A stretch of 64,000 bases of DNA from an uncultured Paracoccaceae bacterium (lineage in GTDB: Bacteria > Pseudomonadota > Alphaproteobacteria > Rhodobacterales > Rhodobacteraceae), in the NCBI GenBank assembly GCA_947499715.1, contig CANMPL010000005.1, forward strand, positions 124,001 through 188,000, read 5' to 3'. The notes under the pieces were generated by a model that searched no databases, was not told the DNA's origin, and was given only the letters and a program-made list of their open reading frames with translations. The stretch's first letter is position 1, and each line of letters begins with the position of its first letter. Positions 34,877 to 41,891 of the stretch are shown here, in pieces. The position numbers and the translations under genes are program-made.

Positions 34877-36268
34877 ATGACCGAGACTCGCACGGAAACC
34901 GACAGCTTTGGCCCATTGGAGGTCCAGGCGGACCGGTATTGGGGTGCGCAAACGCAGCGCAGTTTGATGAACTTTCCCATCGGGTGGGAAAAACAGCCCG
35001 TGGCCATCGTGCGCGCGCTGGGCGTGATCAAGCAGGCCTGTGCGATGGCCAACAAGGACCGCGGTAAGTTGGATGCGGAACGCGCCGATGCGATCATTGC
35101 GGCAGCCGCCGAAGTTGTGGCGGGAAAGCTGGACGATCATTTCCCGCTGGTGGTGTGGCAAACCGGATCGGGCACACAATCGAACATGAATGCCAACGAA
35201 GTCATATCGAACCGTGCGATTGAAATGCTGGGCGGCACGATTGGGTCGAAGGATCCTGTGCATCCTAACGATCACTGCAACATGGGGCAGTCGTCCAATG
35301 ATACCTTCCCCACTGCAATGCACATCGCTGTGGCGCGCACCGCCCATGACGTGCTGATCCCGGGTCTGGAAAAGCTGCATGATGCGCTGCTGGCCAAGCA
35401 GGATGAGTTTTCGGATATTATCAAGATCGGTCGGACCCATACGATGGACGCCACGCCGCTGACGCTGGGACAGGAATTTTCCGGCTATGTTCATCAGATC
35501 AGCCAGGGGCTGCGCCGGATCAAGGCCGCCCTGCCCGCGATCTATGAGCTGGCGCAAGGCGGCACCGCCGTGGGCACCGGGTTGAATAGCCCCAAGGGCT
35601 GGGGAGAGACGGTGGCGGACCATATGGCCGATATCACCGGCCTGCCCTTTGTCACCGCGCCAAACAAGTTTGAGGCGCTGGCCGCCCATGACGCGCTGGT
35701 TGAGATGTCAGGCGCGTTGAAGACGGTTGCGGCCTCAATCTACAAAATTGCTTGCGATATCCGCTTTCTGGGCTCGGGCCCACGGTGCGGTTTGGGCGAG
35801 CTGATGCTGCCCGAGAATGAGCCGGGATCGTCGATCATGCCGGGCAAGGTGAACCCCACGCAGGTTGAGGCGATCACCCAGGTCTGCGCCCATGTGATGG
35901 GCAATGATGCGGCTGTGGGCTTTGCCGGGTCGCAGGGTCATTTTGAGCTGAACGTGATGAAGCCGATGATGGCCTATAACGTGTTGCAATCCATGCAGCT
36001 TTTGGGTGACGCCTCTGTCGCGTTTACAGACAATTGCGTGGTGGGCATTCAGGCCGATCGGGTGCGGATCGAAAAGCTGATGCGCGAAAGCCTGATGCTG
36101 GTGACAGCGCTGGCGCCCACGATTGGCTATGACAATGCGACGACCGTGGCAAAGACCGCGCATAAGAACGGCACGACGCTGAAGGAAGAGGCGATCAACC
36201 TTGGATTTGTCGATGAAGCGACGTTTGAAGCCGTGGTGCGGCCTGAGGATATGATTGGGCCGAAATGA
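34877..36268 (+). CDS. fumC: class II fumarate hydratase
   Basis: The 463-residue enzyme interconverts fumarate and malate in the TCA cycle. Diagnostic are [17 protein letters not shown]-type substrate loop ([13 protein letters not shown]), [20 protein letters not shown] and the signature [13 protein letters not shown]. The ATG at 34877 gives the conserved [11 protein letters not shown] start; the frame runs further upstream without support. Its stop overlaps the start of the next small gene. Confidence 0.96.
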   Translation: MTETRTETDSFGPLEVQADRYWGAQTQRSLMNFPIGWEKQPVAIVRALGVIKQACAMANKDRGKLDAERADAIIAAAAEVVAGKLDDHFPLVVWQTGSGTQSNMNANEVISNRAIEMLGGTIGSKDPVHPNDHCNMGQSSNDTFPTAMHIAVARTAHDVLIPGLEKLHDALLAKQDEFSDIIKIGRTHTMDATPLTLGQEFSGYVHQISQGLRRIKAALPAIYELAQGGTAVGTGLNSPKGWGETVADHMADITGLPFVTAPNKFEALAAHDALVEMSGALKTVAASIYKIACDIRFLGSGPRCGLGELMLPENEPGSSIMPGKVNPTQVEAITQVCAHVMGNDAAVGFAGSQGHFELNVMKPMMAYNVLQSMQLLGDASVAFTDNCVVGIQADRVRIEKLMRESLMLVTALAPTIGYDNATTVAKTAHKNGTTLKEEAINLGFVDEATFEAVVRPEDMIGPK

Positions 36269-36444
36269 CCCAGCCGATCAATCTGAACAAGGTGCGGAAG
36301 GCCCGCGACCGCGCGGCGGAAAAGACCCGCGCGGACGCCAATGCGGTGAAACATGGGCGCACCAAGGCGCAGCGCGTGCTGGAGGCGGCGCGCGACACGA
36401 AGGCCGCTGAGCGGCTGGATCAGCTGAAGTTTGAGGATGAGTAG
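36265..36444 (+). CDS. DUF4169 family small protein
   Basis: The ATG overlaps the fumC TGA (ATGA), and a 59-residue, strongly charged frame follows: it begins [20 protein letters not shown] and continues with Arg/Ala/Lys-rich helix including GRTKAQR. This composition and pattern match DUF4169 proteins found next to fumC in Rhodobacterales. It is predicted to be one long helix with no membrane part. The role is unknown; translational coupling to fumC suggests co-production. Confidence 0.8.
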   Translation: MTQPINLNKVRKARDRAAEKTRADANAVKHGRTKAQRVLEAARDTKAAERLDQLKFEDE

Positions 36445-36661
36445 CGGGCGGCCGGTCAAGCGGTCGCTCACGCTGAAAGGGCATCGGACGAGCGTGTCTT
36501 TGGAGGATGCGTTCTGGCAAGCGTTCCGCGATCTGGCGGCGCAAAGAGATCAGACAATCAATGGCTTAGCGGCGGACATTGATGCAACCCGTGGCGATGT
36601 TGGCCTTGCCTCTGCGATACGGGTGACGGTTCTGCGGGCCTTGCAGGATCAGTCTGACTGA
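36437..36661 (+). CDS. ribbon-helix-helix domain protein (RHH_4 type)
   Basis: The 74-residue protein begins [34 protein letters not shown], with the strand-helix-helix pattern of the RHH_4 family (basic strand, then two helices with DLAAQRDQTINGLAADID). Such proteins are presumed DNA-binding or scaffold regulators. The start lies 8 bp inside the DUF4169 gene, so fumC, DUF4169 and RHH are chained by overlapping frames. The 3' end overlaps the convergent gene by 13 bp. Confidence 0.8.
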   Translation: MSSGRPVKRSLTLKGHRTSVSLEDAFWQAFRDLAAQRDQTINGLAADIDATRGDVGLASAIRVTVLRALQDQSD

Positions 36662-36906
36662 TAGAGCGCGGAGCGGATGAGCATCATGGATTCGTGTTCA
36701 AGGCGCTCTGATTTGAGCAACTCTTCCTTTTTGTCCATGGGTGCGCCTGCGGGAAGTTCGAACAGCCGGCTCAGTTCTTCACGCTTGAGGGGAACAGGTT
36801 CGTACCGATCAAAGGCGTCGTCGGGGCGCGAGGCTGCGCCAAAATTTCGCATCGTCCGCCCCAGCGCACCCGCGACATTTGAAAAGGTCGTTCCATAAAT
36901 CGACAT
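36649..36906 (-). CDS. small soluble protein of unknown function (85 aa)
   Basis: The frame starts MSIYGTTFSNVAGALGRTMRNFG and continues with a charged helical C-terminal half (ELSRLFELPAGAPMDKKEELLKSERLEHESMM). No signal peptide or membrane segment. I do not recognise the family. It is convergent with the RHH gene (13-bp overlap). The frame stays open to 36954, but the ATG at 36906 gives the more compact product. An AT-rich 230-bp region lies upstream. Confidence 0.6.
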   Translation of the reverse strand: MSIYGTTFSNVAGALGRTMRNFGAASRPDDAFDRYEPVPLKREELSRLFELPAGAPMDKKEELLKSERLEHESMMLIRSALYQSD

Positions 36907-37074
36907 CAGCGAGTCCCTAAAGTTGCTGATGCCCCCACGCAGCAAAGCTAACACAATCTTAAGGTTGTCCGCCCAAAACTTGCCTCAATTTCCGCATAAA
37001 CCCAATGAGATCAGTGTAAGTATTTGTTATATATTGAATAAAATGAGGCACTAGTGTCCTTGGACGTGTGCTTT

Positions 37075-37091
37075 GCAATTTCCAAAATTGC
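37075..37091 (-). terminator. inverted repeat downstream of the P450 gene
   Basis: GCAATTT and AAATTGC form a 7-bp stem with a 3-nt loop 46 bp beyond the P450 stop, on the minus strand. It is AT-rich and has only a weak U tract, so it is a tentative transcript end. The remaining 36907-37136 DNA shows AT-rich promoter-like sequence for the 85-residue gene and no further gene. Confidence 0.35.
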
Positions 37092-37136
37092 GACAGCCTT
37101 TTCAGATCAGCGTCACCGTTCGCAATGGCGAAACAG

Positions 37137-38495
37137 TCAATCGTCGCGCGGGACGAATCGCAGCCACATGCCGTGGGCTGTGCGGACTGTCAGATGCGCC
37201 ACAGGCTGCGGCACCTTTTCGGCGACCGGCTCAAAGCGAAAGGCGCGGGCAAGCTGGGCCAGCAGGACCACCCCTTCGATCATGGCAAAACCCGCGCCGG
37301 TGCAAACGCGCGGTCCGGCAGAGAACGGGATATAGGCGTCGCGCTGGCAGGTCTTGCCGTTCTCTGTGCCCCATCGCGTGGGGTCAAAACCGTCAGGATT
37401 GTCCCACAACCGGTTCTGACGGTGCAAATGCCACGGAGACAGAATCATCTGCGCGCCAGGTTTGATGGCACGGTCGCGGAACGTCTCGGGGCATGTGGTT
37501 TCGCGCACCATCATCGGCACGGGCGGGTAAAGGCGCAATGTCTCACGGAACACATCGCGGGTGACTTTAAGTTTGCTGACGCTGCCGAAGTCATCAGTCA
37601 GTGACGCAGCCTCTGCCGCGACCTGATCCTGCCATTCAGGGTGTGTGGCCAAAAGATAGAGCGCCCATGACAACGCCGCAGCCGAGGTTTCATGCCCCGC
37701 CAGAAAGAAGATCGCCACTTGATCGACCATCTCTTCAACGGTGAACTTCTGACCGGTCTGCGGGTCGCGTGTTGTCATGATCTTGGTGGCCAGATCATCC
37801 GGGGCCCAGCCATGCTCGATCTCGTGCAAACGATTGCGCGTGATCGTGGTGATGAGACGACGGATCGTCTGGGCTGTCGCCTTGGTCTCTGACTTGAAAA
37901 AGCGCGGCATCCATGCCGGCCCCGGCACAAAGGCCGCAAGGTTCAGGATCGGTTGACTGCGCTGATAGGCTTTGAACGCGTCAAAGACCTGTGTGGCGAT
38001 CTGGTCTTCGATGGGCATGGAAAAGAGCGTGCGAAAGATCACATCGGCGGCGGCATGGCTTGTTTCGCCCTCAATTTCCTGCGGGGCCCCATCGGCCCGT
38101 TTCATCATGCGGTCCACTGCGGCTTCGCTTGCGGCGTAGATGGCGGGGTATGTGTCGCGCAGACGGCCGCCTTCAAATGCGGGGTCGATGATGCGGCGCT
38201 GGCGTTTCCAGACCTCTCCGTTTGTGAGGAAGACCGAGTTGCCCAGCAAAGGCCGCAGGCCTGCGCCGATCCGGTCGGACTTGGGAAAGTCGTCCGGGCG
38301 TTCCTGCAGCACCCGTTTCACAAGGCTGGGGTCGTTGATCAGGTAGCTGCGAAAGAACGGAGTGCGAAACTCTGCCATCCATGCGCGGTAAAGCTTGGCA
38401 GGTTGCGCCGAGAGGATGTCGGCACGAAAGAGCTTCATATACCGCCAAAGCGATACCTTTTCGGGGCGTGCGGCAGGTTTTGGCGGCAGCGTCAT
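37137..38495 (-). CDS. cytochrome P450
   Basis: The 452-residue monooxygenase shows the I-helix oxygen-binding motif FFLAGHETSAAALSW, the K-helix ExxR (VFRETLRLYPP), the PERF-like region (FDPTRWG) and the heme-ligand loop FSAGPRVCTGAGF with Cys398. It resembles CYP102/CYP4-like fatty-acid or terpenoid hydroxylases by pattern; substrate unknown. No signal anchor. Its start overlaps the stop of the upstream hydrolase by 4 bp, so the two enzymes are made together; no ferredoxin or reductase is adjacent. Confidence 0.93.
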   Translation of the reverse strand: MTLPPKPAARPEKVSLWRYMKLFRADILSAQPAKLYRAWMAEFRTPFFRSYLINDPSLVKRVLQERPDDFPKSDRIGAGLRPLLGNSVFLTNGEVWKRQRRIIDPAFEGGRLRDTYPAIYAASEAAVDRMMKRADGAPQEIEGETSHAAADVIFRTLFSMPIEDQIATQVFDAFKAYQRSQPILNLAAFVPGPAWMPRFFKSETKATAQTIRRLITTITRNRLHEIEHGWAPDDLATKIMTTRDPQTGQKFTVEEMVDQVAIFFLAGHETSAAALSWALYLLATHPEWQDQVAAEAASLTDDFGSVSKLKVTRDVFRETLRLYPPVPMMVRETTCPETFRDRAIKPGAQMILSPWHLHRQNRLWDNPDGFDPTRWGTENGKTCQRDAYIPFSAGPRVCTGAGFAMIEGVVLLAQLARAFRFEPVAEKVPQPVAHLTVRTAHGMWLRFVPRDD

Positions 38496-39802
38496 GGATG
38501 GAGTGAGGTGTATTTCGACGCGGGCACGTCGATCCGGGACTTCGACGAGGACCGGTCGCGGTAGCGGTCTGCCAAGGTCACCGGGCCTGCCGTGATTTGG
38601 AAGTAATCATAGTCCTTTGGCCGGTCAAAGGCGCAAAGATACTGAAAGTGCAACCGGAAGAAACGCCACCGAAGCTCTTTCCATTTTTCGGGCGACAGGG
38701 TCTGCGTGAATGAGGCCGACAAAATGAGCGGCCAGTGTTGCCCCGGCGGTGCCACGCCGGTGACGGCAACAGGGTCGCACAAGGCAAAGGAACAGCCATC
38801 GCCAGGAGCGGTGACATCGACCCAAGGGACCTGTTCCTGCACTGCCATAAAGGCCAGATCATTACGCAGTCGGAAAGCGTCAGGCAGAAAGGACACCATT
38901 GGAACGACCTGCCCCAGCGACAGGAATGACAGTGCAGGCCCATTTGCAGGCAAACGCCCCGCGCGCAGCAGATCGGCAATGATCGACACGGCCAGATGAG
39001 CGCCCGAAGAATGCCCGACCACCAACACCTCATCCACATTGTCGGACAGGGCCGCGACGATTTGATCGCCAAATTGGGCCATCCGCTCTTCAAGTGGTTT
39101 GGGGTTGGCACCGTTATAGCGCGCCGAATAGGCGTAATCGTGCATCAGATAATACGCGTAAAGTTTGCCGTCTTTGGATTTGAACCACCGCAAGATCCAG
39201 ATGATGCCGTAGATCCAGACAAACCAAGAGACAAAGCCAAGCACCAGCCCCACGCCCCAGGCGACATTGATGATCCCATCGGGGCCAAGGCCGACCATGC
39301 CGCCCAAACGCACAAATGGGAGGGCGACCAGAGGCGTTACCATTTCAATAACCTTCGCCGGTATCCACGCCACGAAGATCGCGACCAGCAATTGCAACAG
39401 CAACATGCCGACCGGATACAAGGCCGCGATCACTGGTCCTTTGCGCATCCACATCAACCGCCGCAATGTGCCGCTTGCGATATAGGTCCATGCGGTGCGC
39501 AAAAGCTGCCAATAGGTCGCGGGAATGGAATTCGACATGCTTTCGCGCACGATGTCGGACCAAACCAGCACGTCCACCTCTGACAGGGTCGCGCCACCGT
39601 CAATTTTTGCGGCGACCTTCCAGCCATAGGTTTCTTGCCCCTGGCGCGGCGCGATCCCAATCTCATACCCCGATATCTCAGCCTGCGACGCGCTTTCGGT
39701 CCGGTAGAGTTCGCGGTAGCGGCGCGGATGGATCGGGTCGTAGCCGGGGATGTAAAAAACCCTGCGGCGGCGGACCGGTTTGGGGGGCATTTCGTCTGAC
39801 AT
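38492..39802 (-). CDS. membrane-associated alpha/beta-hydrolase-like protein
   Basis: The 436-residue protein has a nucleophile-elbow motif VLVVGHSSGAHLAVSIIADLL in its C-terminal half, typical of Ser hydrolases, and two or three hydrophobic segments around residues 110-220 (PVIAALYPVGMLLLQLLVAIFVAW; YGIIWILRWF). It starts with a polar region containing VFYIPGYDPIHPRRYRELY, where PGYD could form the oxyanion loop. Probably a lipase/esterase anchored to the membrane. It is coupled to the P450 gene, suggesting lipid- or hydrocarbon-derived substrates (inference). Confidence 0.7.
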   Translation of the reverse strand: MSDEMPPKPVRRRRVFYIPGYDPIHPRRYRELYRTESASQAEISGYEIGIAPRQGQETYGWKVAAKIDGGATLSEVDVLVWSDIVRESMSNSIPATYWQLLRTAWTYIASGTLRRLMWMRKGPVIAALYPVGMLLLQLLVAIFVAWIPAKVIEMVTPLVALPFVRLGGMVGLGPDGIINVAWGVGLVLGFVSWFVWIYGIIWILRWFKSKDGKLYAYYLMHDYAYSARYNGANPKPLEERMAQFGDQIVAALSDNVDEVLVVGHSSGAHLAVSIIADLLRAGRLPANGPALSFLSLGQVVPMVSFLPDAFRLRNDLAFMAVQEQVPWVDVTAPGDGCSFALCDPVAVTGVAPPGQHWPLILSASFTQTLSPEKWKELRWRFFRLHFQYLCAFDRPKDYDYFQITAGPVTLADRYRDRSSSKSRIDVPASKYTSLHP

Positions 39803-39862
39803 ACTGCGGCCTGTTTGCGGTTTTGCCGCAGCCTAGCGCAGGATTGGGACAAAAATAAGCCT

Positions 39863-40618
39863 TTAACCGACGACAGCCAGGATCGGAAAGCGTTCCAAAA
39901 GCCACCAGCTGAAGGCTGTGAACTGCCCAGTCAGCATCATCAGGCCCACGGTCCATAAAAGCAGTCCCGAGGTCCGTTCAATCCGGTTCATATGGCGCTT
40001 CATCCAGGCCATCATGCCCTTGAGGCGCGGGAAAAACGCAGCGACCAGCAAAAACGGAATGCCAAGGCCCAACGCGTAGACCGCGAGAAGCGTTGTGCCG
40101 CGCCAAAGATCAGCCTCTGTCGCAGCAAGGCTGAGGATGGTGCCAAGGATCGGCCCAATGCAGGGCGTCCAGCCGAATGCGAAGGCAAGACCAAGGATAT
40201 AGGCCCCAAAGGCCGACCCACCTTGTGCGCCTGCGTCCATCCGCGCCTCTCTTTCAAGGAAGGGGATGCGGAAGACCCCGACAAAGTGCGCGCCAAAGAT
40301 CATCACCAGAATGCCAGAGGCAAAAATGAACCAATCATTGAACGACAAGAACATCCGCCCCATCGCCGAAAAGGAAAAGCCCAAGATCAAAAAGACGGTT
40401 GAGAGGCCAAGAACAAAGAAAATAGATGCCAGAAACACGCGGCTGCGGCCTTGGCCGGTTTCCTCCATCTCGGTCACAGAGACGCCGCCCATAAAGGCCA
40501 GATAGGGTGGCACAATCGGAAGCACACAGGGTGAGAGGAACGACAATAGCCCTGCGAGCAACGCAATAAACATTGCGGGCAAGAGTGAAGCGTCTAGAAT
40601 CTGGGCGGTTTCCAACAT
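39863..40618 (-). CDS. CcdA/DsbD-type thiol-disulfide transport membrane protein
   Basis: The 251-residue membrane protein has six predicted segments and the two CcdA cysteine motifs, LSPCVLPIVPPYL (about residue 30) and FGWTPCIGPILG (about residue 155). These relay electrons from cytoplasmic thioredoxin to periplasmic proteins for cytochrome c maturation. It is divergent from tusA. The hydrolase gene follows 60 bp downstream on the same strand. Confidence 0.92.
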   Translation of the reverse strand: MLETAQILDASLLPAMFIALLAGLLSFLSPCVLPIVPPYLAFMGGVSVTEMEETGQGRSRVFLASIFFVLGLSTVFLILGFSFSAMGRMFLSFNDWFIFASGILVMIFGAHFVGVFRIPFLEREARMDAGAQGGSAFGAYILGLAFAFGWTPCIGPILGTILSLAATEADLWRGTTLLAVYALGLGIPFLLVAAFFPRLKGMMAWMKRHMNRIERTSGLLLWTVGLMMLTGQFTAFSWWLLERFPILAVVG

Positions 40619-40707
40619 GGATCTGACCTAACCTGTCCTTGCGGTCGCGTCACCTGCCCGTCACGCAGTTGTTTACAAGCTGAAACATGCGGCCTAATCG
40701 GGGGTTC

Positions 40708-40935
40708 ATGGAATACGACGCCGAATTGGATGCAACCGGGCTTTTGTGCCCCCTGCCCGTGCTGAAGGCGCGCAAGCGGCTAGGGCCGCTGCAAAGCGGT
40801 CAAACCTTGCGGGTTCTGGCAGACGATCCGGCGGCTGTTGTCGATATCCCGCATTTTTGTGCCGAAGCAGGACATGCGCTGGTCTCGCAAAACGACGAAG
40901 ACGGCATACAGATCTATATGATCCGCAAAGGTTAG
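40708..40935 (+). CDS. tusA: TusA-family sulfur carrier protein
   Basis: The 75-residue protein has the TusA signature LDATGLLCPLPVLKARKRL with the active Cys16 in the CPxP motif, and the compact beta-alpha fold DDPAAVVDIPHFCAEAGH. It carries sulfur as persulfide, for instance for tRNA thiolation or molybdenum cofactor enzymes. I chose the ATG at 40708, which follows GGGGGTTC; an ATG at 40687 is in frame. The 3' end overlaps the convergent dehydrogenase gene by 4 bp. Confidence 0.9.
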   Translation: MEYDAELDATGLLCPLPVLKARKRLGPLQSGQTLRVLADDPAAVVDIPHFCAEAGHALVSQNDEDGIQIYMIRKG

Positions 40936-41888
40936 CGCATGGCCTGGCGCAGGATTGCGTCAAAATCAGCGTCGACTGGAAATCCAAGGTTGAGCGCCAG
41001 GCTGCAATCAAACACGGCGGGCCAATTGCCAACGATGTTGGCGATGATCGGGTCTGCCAGATCCGTCACAAGATTTGCGGCGTCAGCGCCCGCGACGTGG
41101 CGCAGCCGGTCCAACATATGATCGACGGTCACGGTGATTCCCGGCACGTTCAAAGCACCAAAGCGCGGCCAATCGGCAGGGGCGACGCTGGCGGCATGAT
41201 GGAGTGCTGCGACGGCCATATCTGGTGAGGCGATCCAAAGCTTTGTGTCACGCGGCACAGGGCAAGACGTTGCCACCCCGGCTAAGGGTTCGCGGATGAT
41301 GCCAGAAACAAATGATGACGCCGCCTTATTCGGTTTGCCCGGACGGACCGTGATGGTTGGCAAGCGCAAGACGCGGGCATCAAGCCACCCTTTGCGGCGA
41401 TAGTCCGCCATCAGCAACTCGCCCATCGCCTTGGTGACACCGTAGGTGTTTGACGGATGGGTCGCCGTTCTTTCGGTCAAAGGTTCAGGTGCATCGGCCC
41501 CATAGACCGCAAGTGACGAGGTCCCGATGACCATCGCTCCGGGCGCAACATAGGCCGCCGCCGCAAGGACATGCCGGGTGCCATCAAGATTGACGCGCAA
41601 CCCCAGTTCAAAATCAGCCTCTGCCTGCCCGCTGACGACAGCGGCCAAGTGGTAGATCAGGACGGTATCAGTTGGAATTGCAGAGCGAAGCTCATCGGGG
41701 TTGGTGATGTCGCAAGGGACATAGCGACCAATATCGGGCGGCGACGTCGCACCAGCACGATCGATCAAGATGATGTCGGGATTGGAAAGACGCTGCCCTG
41801 AAGGCAGCGTCACACCGTGTTGGTCAAGATGTCGCGCGAGGGCCGCGCCCAGAAAGCCGCAGCCCCCAGTGATCGCGACCGCGCTCAT
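40932..41888 (-). CDS. NAD-dependent epimerase/dehydratase, DenD-like (D-erythronate dehydrogenase type)
   Basis: The 318-residue short-chain dehydrogenase has the NAD motif ITGGCGFLGAAL, the acidic DR at the end of strand 2 (ILIDRAG), IYHLAAVVSG, catalytic Ser/Tyr/Lys (GTSSLAVYG; NTYGVTKAMGELL), and the segment RLPTITVRPGKPNKAASSFVSGIIREPL, typical of the DenD group. These enzymes oxidise D-erythronate or related C4 acids. The usual partners (DenK/OtnK kinase, OtnC aldolase) are not nearby. It lies downstream of rne with a 3-bp gap and is probably cotranscribed. Confidence 0.85.
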   Translation of the reverse strand: MSAVAITGGCGFLGAALARHLDQHGVTLPSGQRLSNPDIILIDRAGATSPPDIGRYVPCDITNPDELRSAIPTDTVLIYHLAAVVSGQAEADFELGLRVNLDGTRHVLAAAAYVAPGAMVIGTSSLAVYGADAPEPLTERTATHPSNTYGVTKAMGELLMADYRRKGWLDARVLRLPTITVRPGKPNKAASSFVSGIIREPLAGVATSCPVPRDTKLWIASPDMAVAALHHAASVAPADWPRFGALNVPGITVTVDHMLDRLRHVAGADAANLVTDLADPIIANIVGNWPAVFDCSLALNLGFPVDADFDAILRQAMR

Positions 41889-41891
41889 GCG

